29,753 nucleotides of DNA from Caldithrix sp. (GCA_020722685.1 DYKH01000066.1:1-29753); one strand, 5' to 3'. Counted from the stretch's first letter, positions 16,361-26,196 are shown. A program made the numbers and translations. The notes: a model not told the origin generated them from the letters alone.

Positions 16361-16713
16361 TTCTCCTCCTGTGGATTGACCTGTTCTTTTAGACTGAATT
16401 GCAGTTCGATTAATCGAGCGCAAGCTCTATTAGAAGACTCATCAGGCAGTAGCCGGTTCAGCAAAACGGCGAGTCTGCGTGCAACTATTTGAGTGAATGA
16501 AGCTTCTTCGAGCACTATTGACTCACTCACAAAGTGGCAAATTGTGCTACAATTTCTGAGTTTTTCATGCTCCTAATCCGCGATTTGTAAAACTTGGGAG
16601 GCGAAGCGATTATTCCGACCAGCCGCATTGGATTGTTCCGCCATGAATACATCTTGGATTTAAGACTGTCCGTTTGTACATTTCCAGCGACGAATTAGCA
16701 GCGAACGGCAATC
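16361..16713. other. Intergenic region with candidate operator
   Basis: This 353-base divergent gap must hold promoters for the exported protein (leftward) and the acetyltransferase gene (rightward). The one clear structure is a perfect inverted repeat, AAATTGT-GCT-ACAATTT at 16539-16555, close to a TTGACT at 16518-16523 and containing a TACAAT. Spacing between the two boxes (24 bases) is too long for a standard promoter. Nothing else recognisable is present and no convincing small ORF was seen. Confidence 0.35.
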
Positions 16714-17610
16714 ATGGAAGCAAGCAGAACAATCATTTTGGATCCTACGGCGCACACGGGAGCAGTCCGTCATTTTATGCACTTTTTCAGCCTCGCGCCC
16801 ACGGCACCGTCCCTCACTTTGTTGCAGCAGATCTTGTCTCGTTATGCGCAATTGCCGTATGAAAATATCAGCAAGATCGTCAAACTGCGCAAAGATTTTC
16901 TATCTCCGGAAAGGCTGCGCTTGCCAGAGGAAGTGATGGACGATCACGCCCGCTTTCATTTGGGCGGCACCTGTTTTTCCCTCACCTTTTTCCTCCAGTC
17001 CATCCTCAGCCAGCATGACTTTCGATGCTATCCGGTCATGGCGGATATGAGCAACCGTCCCAACGTGCATTGCGCGCTGGTTGTCTTATTGGATCGGAGA
17101 AGATATTTAGTCGATCCCGGCTACCTGCTCACTCAGCCCATGGAAATCCATCCTGACAAGCCGCGGCTATATCACACCCCCCATACCGGTATCGAGCTGG
17201 TATTTCAGAAGCAAGATGACCGGTACCATCTCTACACGTTTGATCGCCAACAGTCCAAGTGGCGCTACCAATTCTATGACCGGCCTACGCCGCCCGAAGA
17301 ATTCCAGCAGCACTGGCAAGCCTCGTTTGTGCAGGGCACCATGCACAACATTTGTCTCACCCGTGTTTCCGATCAGGGAATGATTTATTTGCACAAGGAC
17401 TATCTGCAGGTTTCCACCATCGAAGGTCGGGAAAAGCGGAGGATCAAGCAGAATTATTCCGGGATCATTCAGGACCTCTTTGGCATCACGCCGGAGTGGG
17501 TGGAGCAAGCGTTGGAGGCAATTCCCCATAATCTGGAGTTCGAGCGGCAGCTCGGCCTTTTCCGGCCAAAAGAACAGCGGTCAGGAAGTGAAGCGGTCAG
17601 CGATCAGTGA
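16714..17610 (+). CDS. Arylamine N-acetyltransferase-like protein
   Basis: A 298-residue NAT-family enzyme that, by family knowledge, moves an acetyl or acyl group from CoA to an amine through a cysteine thioester. The catalytic triad is visible: Cys87 in GGTCFSL, His119 in VHCALVV and Asp134 in VDPGY. LPYENISKI at residues 47-55 matches the conserved N-terminal segment of the family. The C-terminal third (from about 200) is longer and less conserved than in classic NATs and may shape a different acceptor pocket. The ribosome-binding site is weak. It is followed after 39 bases by the DUF4416 gene in the same direction, probably one transcript. The true acceptor is unknown; related enzymes can also serve in amide synthesis on secondary metabolites. 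Confidence 0.85.
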   Translation: MEASRTIILDPTAHTGAVRHFMHFFSLAPTAPSLTLLQQILSRYAQLPYENISKIVKLRKDFLSPERLRLPEEVMDDHARFHLGGTCFSLTFFLQSILSQHDFRCYPVMADMSNRPNVHCALVVLLDRRRYLVDPGYLLTQPMEIHPDKPRLYHTPHTGIELVFQKQDDRYHLYTFDRQQSKWRYQFYDRPTPPEEFQQHWQASFVQGTMHNICLTRVSDQGMIYLHKDYLQVSTIEGREKRRIKQNYSGIIQDLFGITPEWVEQALEAIPHNLEFERQLGLFRPKEQRSGSEAVSDQ

Positions 17611-17649
17611 TTCGGATTTTCAGTTCAAAGAAACGGAAGATAATAGTAG

Positions 17650-18219
17650 ATGAGGCCAAGCGAACCCCAGCCGGTAAAGCTGTTTTGTGGTGTGCTTTTC
17701 AGCAATGAAACCTTGCTGCAACAAGCAACGGACAAGCTGGTGCGGAGTTACGGCGCGCTGGACTACAAGAGTCCGCTCTTCCCGTTCGACATGACCGACT
17801 ATTATCAGGCCGAGATGGGTTCGCCCATTTATCGGATGTTCCTCTCATTTCGCCCACTGATCAATCCCGGAGATCTTGCTCGCATAAAAGTCGAGTGCAA
17901 TGAGCTGGAAGATCTGCTGGCGGTTGACGGCTGCAGGAAGGTCAATCTCGATCCCGGCTACCTGGATTACGACAAGGTGATCCTGGCCTCTGCAAAATAC
18001 AATGCCCATAAAATCTATCTCGATTTGGGCATTTATGCGGACCTGACCCTGCGCTACGAAAAGGGCCGCTTCATTCCCTCCCAATGGTGCTTTCCGGATT
18101 TTCGCACCGGGCTTTATGAGAGCGCCTTTTTGCATATACGGGCGTTGTATAAGGGACAAGTCCGCAAGCTTGGGAGTGTTTCCCCAAAAGGAGATTCCTC
18201 CCGACAGCAACGAATTTGA
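17650..18219 (+). CDS. DUF4416 family protein
   Basis: A 189-residue cytosolic protein matching the DUF4416 pattern: PVKLFCGVLFSN at the start, FPFDMTDYYQAEMG (about 43-56), SFRPLINPGDL, KVNLDPGYLDYDKVILASAKYNAHKIYL (about 96-123) and CFPDFRTGLYESAFLHIRALY near the end. The family is widespread in delta-proteobacteria, thermophiles and FCB-group genomes and has no assigned biochemical role that I know of. It follows the acetyltransferase gene after 39 bases with a weak GGAAG upstream, suggesting co-transcription. Length is normal for the family and the gene looks complete. Confidence 0.85.
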   Translation: MRPSEPQPVKLFCGVLFSNETLLQQATDKLVRSYGALDYKSPLFPFDMTDYYQAEMGSPIYRMFLSFRPLINPGDLARIKVECNELEDLLAVDGCRKVNLDPGYLDYDKVILASAKYNAHKIYLDLGIYADLTLRYEKGRFIPSQWCFPDFRTGLYESAFLHIRALYKGQVRKLGSVSPKGDSSRQQRI

Positions 18220-18290
18220 CTGTTCCCCCACCACCGCTCTCTGAGACGGGAACAAACTGCACAGGCGTGGGCCTGTCTGCGTCGCCCTTT

Positions 18291-18473
18291 TTATGCCTGC
18301 GCCGCTTCCGGCTTTGGCGCCTCGACCTTCTTCTTCCTTGTCTTTTTGGGTGCCTCCTTAACGACTACAGCGCGAATCGCCAATTTTGCCTTCTTATCTC
18401 TTTTCTTTTTCGCCTTGCGCTGCTGTTTCAGCTTCATTTGCACTCGTTTATGCTTGCTTTTGCTTTTGGCCAT
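18291..18473 (-). CDS. Small lysine-rich basic protein
   Basis: A 60-residue, very basic protein: MAKSKSKHKRVQMKLKQQRKAKKKRDKK, then a short hydrophobic stretch (LAIRAVVV) and a tail with Lys-Pro-Ala composition (KKVEAPKPEAAQA). ATG at 18473 is chosen because AAGGAA precedes it by about seven bases; the frame is open to 18512. The composition resembles ribosome-associated or nucleic-acid-binding small proteins and the Lys/Pro/Ala tails of bacterial histone-like proteins, but no specific family is recognised. It is transcribed towards the DUF4416 gene, and an ACAGGC-GTGG-GCCTGT hairpin lies between the two stops. Confidence 0.55.
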   Translation of the reverse strand: MAKSKSKHKRVQMKLKQQRKAKKKRDKKAKLAIRAVVVKEAPKKTRKKKVEAPKPEAAQA

Positions 18474-18568
18474 AAATTTTTCCTTTTTGTTTTTGATTTT
18501 TTCGCGGGGCAAATTTACTCGAACTGATCTTTATATCCAATAGAAAAGTTCACAGGCAAAAGGAACGA

Positions 18569-20998
18569 CTATCTAAAATTGACATTCATACCGAGAGTGA
18601 GGATCAATGGGAGTGTTTCAGCTTCACGGGTGAGAGTTGGCTTTTCATTGGGATCGGGAATGCCGGGATATTCGTACCAAAGATGTTTGTAATAGAGAAC
18701 GTTCTTGCGCATGTAGGCATTCATCACTCTGAAATAGGGTGAGATACTCCAGAAGCCAAAATAAAATCTCTTGGATATGCCGAGATCCAAGCGGTGATAG
18801 TATGGATGGCGCACGACCCCGCGCATGCCCTTGGTCTCAATGGTATGCCAGAAAAAATAAAGCGGCTGTAAGGTGTCTAGATTAAGACCAGCGTCCAGGA
18901 TAACTGCGCGAATGACGCCCGGATCATAGGGCTGACCGGTATAGAATTCCCAGTTTGAATTAAGGAACCAATTTCGGCCCAAATGCAAATCGGCCACGAT
19001 TTGCGCACGGTGTCGCTGGTCATAGTTGCTGGGATAACGATAGCCATTCAAGTCGCGCATTGACTTAGATAAAGTATATGAGAGATAGCCTTGCAGCCGA
19101 ATCAAGTCGTAATCCACCTTAAGCTCCAGCCCCTGGGCATACCCGGATTCTAAAGCGAAAACGGCTTGCTCGTTGTAACGAGTCAAGAGGTTTCTAAAAT
19201 TCTTCCTATACAACGCGCACGACAGCCTTAGGAAGGCACGATAGGAATAGTCAACGGAGAATATGTAATGATCCGCGCTTTCGAACCGGTCCAGCATCGC
19301 TGAAGGAAAGTACAAATCAACGGGAGTAATGAGACCGCTTTCTCTGGCGGTGCCGATGGTTTGGCTGAAGCGGCCAATGGCCAGATTGGCCTTTAGGTTA
19401 TCGGCGATGTCATATCGGATGTTCACACGAGGATTGGCATGCCACCTGTTGAGTGCATCCATTCGATTCAGTCGCAAACCAAGGCTGCCCATGAGACCAG
19501 AGGTGGGATGCCAAATGGCTTCGGCAAAACAGGCTTGCTCCCAAGTCCGCCATTGAAAGCGGTAGTCGGAAGGAGGATGATCTACATAAAGCATCCAATA
19601 TTCATCAAGGCTCATATTTTGCCAAAAATAGTTCATCTTTAGCAAAGCCAACTCACCGCCCCAATTCATGGTAAGCTTTTCGCTCAACCTGTGGGATAAG
19701 TGCGCAGAACCTCGATATTTTTCCAAGCGATTGTCGGAAAAGACGTTGATGGCTTGATAGTCTTTATTATACTCGGCAATGGTCTCCGCATAATCAGGTG
19801 GAAAGGGGGACATAGTAGCAACGGCCTCGCGATACCAGTCGTAGCCATCGGCGGCCGAGCTATAAGAAAGCAATATTTTTCCATTCCAACTACCAAAGCT
19901 CCCGTTCCAAGCCATAGCGTAACCCAGATTTTTCCAATTCAAGGCGTACCGCGAATCCGTTCGATAAGGATAAAAAATCACGCTGTCCGGATCATACATC
20001 GGCGGCTTGCTGGTGCCGAGGTAAACGTAAATGTAGCTCCGATCATTGGATTCGCGATGCTCCAAATCGTTGCTGCCGAATGTGCTCAGGGTGAATCTAT
20101 GATTCGGGGATGGATCATAGACGATTTTTGCATTCCAGTCTTGATAATGATAAGGCATATAGGCATAGCTGGTGATCTTTTTCAGATGCTCAAAATAATT
20201 CAAGCGCCCGGCGGCCAAATAGCCGATCTTCTTTCCCACGTGCCCAGTGATGACCGCTCCCGGGCTGATGATGCCCAAATGCAAACCTAAAGAAAAAGTG
20301 CTGTCCGGCTCCTTGCTGCGAATGTCGATGACCGAGCCGAGGCGGTCGCCGTACTGAACGGAAAAGCCGCCAGGCATGAAAAGCGCTTGGCCGATGGCTT
20401 CCACATTGAAACTGCTGGTGAGACCGTAAAGATGATGCGGATTGAACAGCTCGATGTTATCAAAGGCAATAAGATTTTGATCCGAAGAACCACCGCGGAC
20501 GGAAATGCGCGAAGTCAACTCATTGGCTTTCGCTACGCCCGGCATGGTTTGCAGGGTGCGAAATAGATCGGGTTCACCAACAGTAGGCAAGCTGTTTAAC
20601 AAACGCTGGTTGATGACCGTTGCGCTGGGCGTTAGCATAAGAGCCAGTTCATTAAGGCGCTCAGCCCGGACATTAACCTCCTTCAGCGGGATAATTCTCG
20701 GTTTGAGAGTAATGAGTGTATCGATAATTTGGCTATTCTTCAGTGGGACTCTGATCTTTTCTGGAAAATATGCGATGTGACTAATTCTAAGGTCGTAGGT
20801 ACCCGGGGAAAGAGACAATTCAAAGCTGCCGTCCGGTTTTGTGGCAGTGCCAATACCCGAAGTTTCGGTGACTTCTGCGTGTGAAACGCCTTCGCCGGAC
20901 TTTTGGTCTACAACCTTTCCTTTTATTTTCGACGCAGTGCCGTAAACTTGACCCATGATCAACACAGAAATTAAAAGAACGATTTGCAGTATTTTCAT
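18569..20998 (-). CDS. TonB-dependent receptor with carboxypeptidase-regulatory-like domain
   Basis: An 809-residue outer-membrane receptor. The signal peptide begins MKILQIVLLISVLIMGQVYG (ATG at 20998; the longer frame to 21064 lacks a signal start). Next comes a CarboxypepD_reg-like Ig domain (IKGKVVDQKSGEGVSHAEVT ... GTYDLRISHIAY, about residues 25-110), then a plug domain (TLQTMPGVAKANELTSRISVRGGSSDQNLIAFDNIELFNPHHLYG), then a long 22-strand-type barrel ending in LILTLGMNVNFR with a terminal aromatic. By family knowledge it imports an unknown large nutrient or siderophore using TonB energy, or in this phylum may serve export or surface display. No SusD-like partner lies beside it. A hairpin separates it from the upstream M23-like gene. 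Confidence 0.9.
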   Translation of the reverse strand: MKILQIVLLISVLIMGQVYGTASKIKGKVVDQKSGEGVSHAEVTETSGIGTATKPDGSFELSLSPGTYDLRISHIAYFPEKIRVPLKNSQIIDTLITLKPRIIPLKEVNVRAERLNELALMLTPSATVINQRLLNSLPTVGEPDLFRTLQTMPGVAKANELTSRISVRGGSSDQNLIAFDNIELFNPHHLYGLTSSFNVEAIGQALFMPGGFSVQYGDRLGSVIDIRSKEPDSTFSLGLHLGIISPGAVITGHVGKKIGYLAAGRLNYFEHLKKITSYAYMPYHYQDWNAKIVYDPSPNHRFTLSTFGSNDLEHRESNDRSYIYVYLGTSKPPMYDPDSVIFYPYRTDSRYALNWKNLGYAMAWNGSFGSWNGKILLSYSSAADGYDWYREAVATMSPFPPDYAETIAEYNKDYQAINVFSDNRLEKYRGSAHLSHRLSEKLTMNWGGELALLKMNYFWQNMSLDEYWMLYVDHPPSDYRFQWRTWEQACFAEAIWHPTSGLMGSLGLRLNRMDALNRWHANPRVNIRYDIADNLKANLAIGRFSQTIGTARESGLITPVDLYFPSAMLDRFESADHYIFSVDYSYRAFLRLSCALYRKNFRNLLTRYNEQAVFALESGYAQGLELKVDYDLIRLQGYLSYTLSKSMRDLNGYRYPSNYDQRHRAQIVADLHLGRNWFLNSNWEFYTGQPYDPGVIRAVILDAGLNLDTLQPLYFFWHTIETKGMRGVVRHPYYHRLDLGISKRFYFGFWSISPYFRVMNAYMRKNVLYYKHLWYEYPGIPDPNEKPTLTREAETLPLILTLGMNVNFR

Positions 20999-21056
20999 GC
21001 GGCGCAATCCCTGAGAATCATAAGCCATGTTTGAAGAAGCCATGCAAAGCTCGAAA

Positions 21057-21088
21057 AATGGCAAAGGCCGCCGGTGAGCCTGGCGGCC
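21057..21088 (-). terminator. Probable terminator hairpin
   Basis: On the minus strand GGCCGCC and GGCGGCC form a 7-base stem around a 9-base loop, followed by TTTGCCATTTTT. It lies just past the stop of the M23-like gene at 21116. The T tract is interrupted, so strength is uncertain. Confidence 0.55.
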
Positions 21089-21115
21089 CTTAATCCATCA
21101 ACAGGTCAAATGATC

Positions 21116-24100
21116 CTATTTGATAAGTAGCATTTTCCGCACGCTGTGATAAGAACCGGCGTTGATTTCATAAAGGTACAGGCCGGTACCCAATTCAGAT
21201 GCATGCCAAATTACGGAATGACGTCCTGCTTCTTTGAGCCCATTCACTAAAGTCTCTACCAATTGGCCGGAGATGTTGTATACCTTCAAAGCGACGAATT
21301 GATCCTCAGGCAAATCATAGGAAAAGGTCGTTGTTGGATTGAACGGATTGGGATAGTTTTCATAAAGGAGGTATTCTCTCGGCAATTCTAAGGGCTTCTG
21401 ACTGAGCTTGGCCATGCCTTGGGATTCGAATTCGAGATAATCCCAATAGCCCGCCTCAGCGCCATTTTTTGAGACCTGGATTAGAATTTGGTCGTTCGTA
21501 TTCAAGGATAGCTCACTGGTCGTGTAGAGCCTCCATGTATCCGTACCTCCTGCCGGGGTTTGGTTCCAACTCCAGGTTGCTACCACTACGCCATTCTTTT
21601 TGATTTTACCTGTGCAACTCCCATCATTTTCATCATAATGGGAGACCGCGATTCGATAATTACCTGTCATACCACTAAAATAACACATGGCAGTACCATT
21701 ATTAAATAAACTACTGGCCACTTTAATAACCTGATTCCGGCTGCGACCTTCCCAGCTCTCAACTTCCATTCTTACCAGTGCCATATCTTCCGCTTCCACA
21801 CGAATAGGGTACCCCGTGCTGCTATAACCAAGGAACTCCACGCTATCAGGTGCCAAAGGGTTGCCTACTCTATCGGTCACATTGCTCACTCACAGCAAAT
21901 AAGGCCAATTTGGCCATTGCGTGCTTTCAGTGGTAAGCCGATAACGGTTGGAGTAAGTACGACACTGTGATGGTCCCCAAAGCAGGCGATATTGCATAAT
22001 GATTGGCGTTGTCTGCTCCGACGACCTGCTCACTATATTGAACATCAATATGTAGGGAGTCGACGGATTGAGCAGTCATGCTGGGCGGTATGGTATCGTA
22101 AGCGGTGATTTTGACATAGTCAAACCAGCCCAATTCGCCGCCATTCGGATAGATGCGAAAACTAATCTCATCCCCAGAGACCAGATTTGTGATGGCAAGC
22201 TGTTTTTCCCTCCAAACGGCCGGCGAGTCTGCCGGCGTTTCCTCGTAATACCAATCCTGCATTGTCAGGCCGTTGACTTTGAAGAGGCCTTCCGATGCAC
22301 CATTGGGTTCGTCCCAATAACGGACAACGATTTTGTACTCGCCAGTCTCCCCAAAGAAATCATAGGTTGCACTACCATAAGGCGCACTAGGTTGAACAAC
22401 TTGGCCATTGCTGGCGCCAGGCACTGCAATGATTTGCATTTCATTAAGGCGCATGTTTTCGGCTTCGACCCGATCCGCATCCGTTATGTGGACGATCTGT
22501 TGCCCATCCATCCAGCTTCGATCCGGGTTTTCGCCTACGGTAATGATGAAATCACCCTCACTGCAGTTCCGGTAATAAAAGTCCACCGAATAGGAGCCGT
22601 CTTTTAGGATCGTTGAAGTGATTGGTTCGACAGGGTTGGCGTTGAGCGAGAATTCGCCCGTGAATGAACTGGATGAAAACGTAATGGTAACGTCCTGACC
22701 AATAACCGGGCAAATCTCTCCCGAGGCATTTTGAGTTTGCACAGTCATTTGGGGGGATATGTAGACATTATTAATGGTGCAGGGGGAGGTGGAAAACCGT
22801 AGCTGATTCACAACGGTGTCAGTCGGAAGCGATATGACAGAAAAATAATCACTTTTATCTTTAGGTTCATAGCAGGCCGCGTCTTCGATCAATATCCTAC
22901 AGCTATCGGACACGATGTCTCTCGGAACGTACCATTCGAATTCACCATCATTTTCAGTAGCCCCATCCGAGATGAGTTGCCAATCATTAACCCCATTGCT
23001 GAAGTGAATAAGAACGGGATCCGAATAATCCAAAGATTTCCAAGTAATCGTTTGTTTTGTACCAGCATACCATGCTTCTCCACCAACAGGATACGTAAGA
23101 TATAATAAGCTTGGATCGTCTATTACGGTACATGACATAGAATTTGACCAAGGCCCTGCGACTCCATTGACTACGGACGCCATCTTAAAAGTGAATTCTG
23201 CATCATGGCCCCAAAACACAGGGAACCATAAGTACAACTCAATCTGACCGTTCTGTAAATATGTTCCCGCCACCTGGACCCAGTGTTCATGGTAATCACA
23301 CTGCCAGCAATTATTATCCCAATAATATGATTTTGTATCTTCATAATAATTGTACCATGCTTCGTCCGTTAGATCATAAATTCGAGAGGATCCTATACTA
23401 TAAGGATCGACATCGATCATCGTTTGTCGCTCTGATAGGACACATTCGCCATTCTGACATGGCTGATTAGTTGTACAAGCATTATAACATTTATCCCCAA
23501 ACTGCCAATGTAGAAGATACAACATTGTACTTGCGCACGGCTGAAAAGTCAAATATGCCCATCGCGTTTTATTAGGTTGAGTTTTAGGGTCAACATCAGG
23601 GAATGGATTGATTACTTGGACTATAGTAGGTGTGCAAACCGGATTATTATTGACGAAACACAAATTAGTATTCCATTGATCATAAAAATCGCGGAATTCA
23701 ACATATATTCGCACAGAGGAAAGATCTAGTCTATTCCAGACTTCATCATTTAAATAATAACGAAAGTAAACAGTATGAAATGGATCCGTTCTGTTGAAAA
23801 CCTTAGGTAAAATGCCAATGTACTTAGCCCAGTGACCCTTGTCGCTATCAAGCCCATCTTTATCGCCACAATTCGTCCATTCCGCAAAATCGACATCTGC
23901 TGACGCAATGAGGTCACCATTCGGGTTATAAAGTATGTCGTCTGTGAAATACGATTCGCCTTGATAAGCGCCTGCCCCCCATCCCATAATAGTAAAGGCA
24001 ACTCTCAATATATCTAGCTCGTCTTGATCAACTCTAACTCCTACTTCAAGAAATCTTCTTTGGGGTTCATGCGGATCATTGGGATCAGGGTTGTGAACAT

Positions 24101-24698
24101 CGAGCGTGCAGTTGCTGTCACTATACTCCTCTCCGTTTACAATCACCAGCGGTCCAGATTGTCGGCCATCGAATCCCGCAAGAATCGGACCCGGATGCCT
24201 CGCATTTTCGTCCTGATAGCCCTCTTCAAATGTTTCAGGAAAGTATCTAATATCAAGGTGCGTATTAGTGCCTTGATCTTGAAGAGTACCGAGGATTACT
24301 CCTGCATTGATCCATTCCTTTTGGTGTCCCGTAACATAGCCGTTTGGATTGACGTGATTGTATTGTACCTTTTCTCTCCATCCGGAATCGTCGTCCCAAT
24401 AGATTAAATTTATCTGATTCTCAATGACGCTTTCAATATAGGAGAACTCGTAAGAAACTATTTGATCGCCAGGTGTAGCCCTTCCTATGTCGATACCTTC
24501 GTGAAAATCATAACCATCCGGAGGTCTGTTCCTGGCACCGAAAGGAGAGGAAAAATCATCGCACTTATGATTTTCTAATGGAAAATAGAATTCTTGAATT
24601 TCGCTGGAAATGCTTGTGGTAAGCCCTTCAAACAAAAAGAGAAGCGGTAGCACTAACATAGTCGCAGACAAAATAATTGACTTGAAATCTCTATCCAT
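21116..24698 (-). pseudogene. M23-like multidomain secreted protein, broken by frameshift and TGA
   Basis: Two reading frames (24698-21927, 923 residues; 21889-21116, 257 residues) together make one secreted protein of about 1195 residues. ATG at 24698 follows AGGAGG. Order: signal/anchor segment (1-28); M23/LytM-like domain (about 38-150) with FHEGIDIG, YNHVNPNG and THLDIRY; an unassigned region to about 560; a Kre9/KNH-like Ig domain (LTYPVGGEAW ... ITWKS); an Ig-like domain; a CBM6/35-like domain (RVEAENMRLNE ...); an SbsA/Big_5-like domain; a second CBM-like domain (IRVEAEDMALV ...); and a sorting domain (NYPNPFNPTTTFSYDLP). The break falls inside the SbsA-like domain. After GTITV the frame shifts to YSNRYRLTTESTQWPNWPYLL, then a TGA at 21892-21890, then VSNVTDRVGN. 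The 257-residue part begins at a GTG in mid-domain, so it is not an independent gene. Confidence 0.75.
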
Positions 24699-24737
24699 AT
24701 TGCTTTCCTCCTCAGACTAATAGGATTGCTCATCTGG

Positions 24738-26087
24738 TCAATGCGTCTTGACCAAAACTTTTTCATCTTTTTGTACGGCAATATCTTGTGTTCTTACCTC
24801 AGCCATGTAAAATGGGTAACACGAAAAATCAAATTCCCTTAACTGCTTAGAGATATCCGTTAGTGCGTCGGGCGACAGGACTTTTCCACTCTGTGGATTC
24901 AAAAACTCATAAGATCCGTCAGCGCGATTTGCAATCCTAAAGTATGGTTGTCCAAAAATTAAAAAGTTAGTAATTGCACGGTCATAAGCAAAAACGTATT
25001 TCCATATTACATTCAGGGTCTTATCAAGTTTTATGATAGCTCTTTCTGGCTTTTGATTGTAGTAATGCCCCATCAAGTAGAAATGCCCTGTGTTATCAAC
25101 GATTATCCCGCTTCCACCACCTGCAGATTGTCTTTCATAAATGATGGGCACTTGTTTTTCGCCCACATTAATTCCCTCCACAATCCTCTCCTGCTCAACC
25201 TGTTCGCTTTTCCAGTTATAGAGTAGTATACGAAGTGATTTCGCTACCCATGACGATGACGGAAATAATATTTTCCGCCCTTCTCTCCCCGCTGGTAGTG
25301 TATCCCTTAGTCTCTTTGCCTCATTTTCTAGATACTCTATCTCGCGGTTTATCTCTTCTAGCCTTTTCAAGTGTTTGTTTTTGTCGTCTAAGCTCAATTG
25401 CGGCCTTGCTAGAGAAGACAAAATATAGAGTTTCTCATTTAATAGCTTGGATCTTTTTTCGCTGATGATTTCAAATGGGTTTTTCTTTCTGTTAACGTTT
25501 CTCTCATATTCCTGGGTAACAATTATTATCCGTAACGAGTCATACCAAGTTGCATGAAGATCCTGCAAATTGAACTGAGGTTTGATGATCGAGCCGTCTC
25601 GTAGGTCGATTATCTCAAGAATCATCCCTCGATCCGGCTCGGCCGGTTCTTGAGAAAGAAGATACCGTGAGTCTGGCGAGATGGCATATTGCCCAGCGAC
25701 ACAATGTGACTGCCACAAAAGCTCTCCGGTACGGAGATCAAAAGCTGCAATAGTATCAGCTTCTTCTGCCTTTGTGCTCGTCGCTTCTGTACCTTCGAAA
25801 ATGACAATGAATGAATTAAGTCTCTCATTTGGGCTCGCGAATATGATGTGGCTTTTACTATTGCCACCCTTTCTAAACAATTCATTTCCGTTTCTGTCAT
25901 AAGCTATGGCAATAGTCGCTTTGGGGCCATTGTCGAATAAACGTACGCCGAAGTAGTTTTCTGTACAATTCAAACTTTTAATTCTCTGATCGCTTGAGTA
26001 TTCGAGCATTTTTGTATCATGATCCCCAGAAAGCAGGGAGGATGCGCTCGAAAGCACTAATAGAATCATTATAATCCGGCTTTTCAT
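24738..26087 (-). CDS. Exported propeller-like protein with coiled-coil insert
   Basis: A 449-residue secreted protein of no recognised family. ATG at 26087 follows AAAGGAG and starts a signal peptide (MKSRIIMILLVLSSASSLLSG). The first half has strands in a PQQ/WD-like rhythm: AIAYDRNGNELFRKG, TIAAFDLRTGELLWQSHCVAG, YAISPDSRYLLSQ, EIIDLRDGSIIKP. At residues about 225-265 a charged heptad-like stretch (KNKHLKRLEEINREIEYLENEAKRLRD) forms a probable coiled coil, and the second half resumes propeller-like blades (GSGIIVDNTGHFYLMG, AIIKLDKTLNVIWKYV, DGSYEFLNPQSGKVL). It lies between the Amidase_6 gene and the M23-like gene, same direction, with a 39-base gap to the latter. A scaffold or sensor role in the periplasm is inferred. 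Confidence 0.7.
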   Translation of the reverse strand: MKSRIIMILLVLSSASSLLSGDHDTKMLEYSSDQRIKSLNCTENYFGVRLFDNGPKATIAIAYDRNGNELFRKGGNSKSHIIFASPNERLNSFIVIFEGTEATSTKAEEADTIAAFDLRTGELLWQSHCVAGQYAISPDSRYLLSQEPAEPDRGMILEIIDLRDGSIIKPQFNLQDLHATWYDSLRIIIVTQEYERNVNRKKNPFEIISEKRSKLLNEKLYILSSLARPQLSLDDKNKHLKRLEEINREIEYLENEAKRLRDTLPAGREGRKILFPSSSWVAKSLRILLYNWKSEQVEQERIVEGINVGEKQVPIIYERQSAGGGSGIIVDNTGHFYLMGHYYNQKPERAIIKLDKTLNVIWKYVFAYDRAITNFLIFGQPYFRIANRADGSYEFLNPQSGKVLSPDALTDISKQLREFDFSCYPFYMAEVRTQDIAVQKDEKVLVKTH

Positions 26088-26116
26088 TTTAATCTCCTTT
26101 AGCATTATCGTTTTGC

Positions 26117-26196
26117 GTTTTCAAAAAACAAAAAACCATTTCTTGCCGTTTAGGTTTAATTCACTGAATCTAGAAGGTGGTTCGCGGGGCATTTTT
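26117..26196 (-). repeat. Copy A of ~80-base 3'-flank repeat
   Basis: The last codons of the Amidase_6 gene and the bases after it, up to just before the propeller-like gene, match 28403-28478 at roughly 75-80 percent by eye. Shared pieces include AACCACCTT.TAGATTCA, ATTAAAC.TAAA.GGCAA and TTTTTTGAAAAC on the minus strand. Confidence 0.6.

Noticed and set aside
18255..18275. ACAGGC-GTGG-GCCTGT hairpin as terminator of the DUF4416 gene
   Set aside because: The T run comes about ten bases after the stem, so it is not a canonical terminator; noted only as a possible structure.
19700..20290. Plus-strand 196-residue frame
   Set aside because: Antisense of the TonB-dependent receptor barrel.
21890..21892. 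TGA as a selenocysteine or recoded codon
   Set aside because: A frameshift is also needed just upstream and the domain shows no redox motif, so recoding alone cannot restore the protein.
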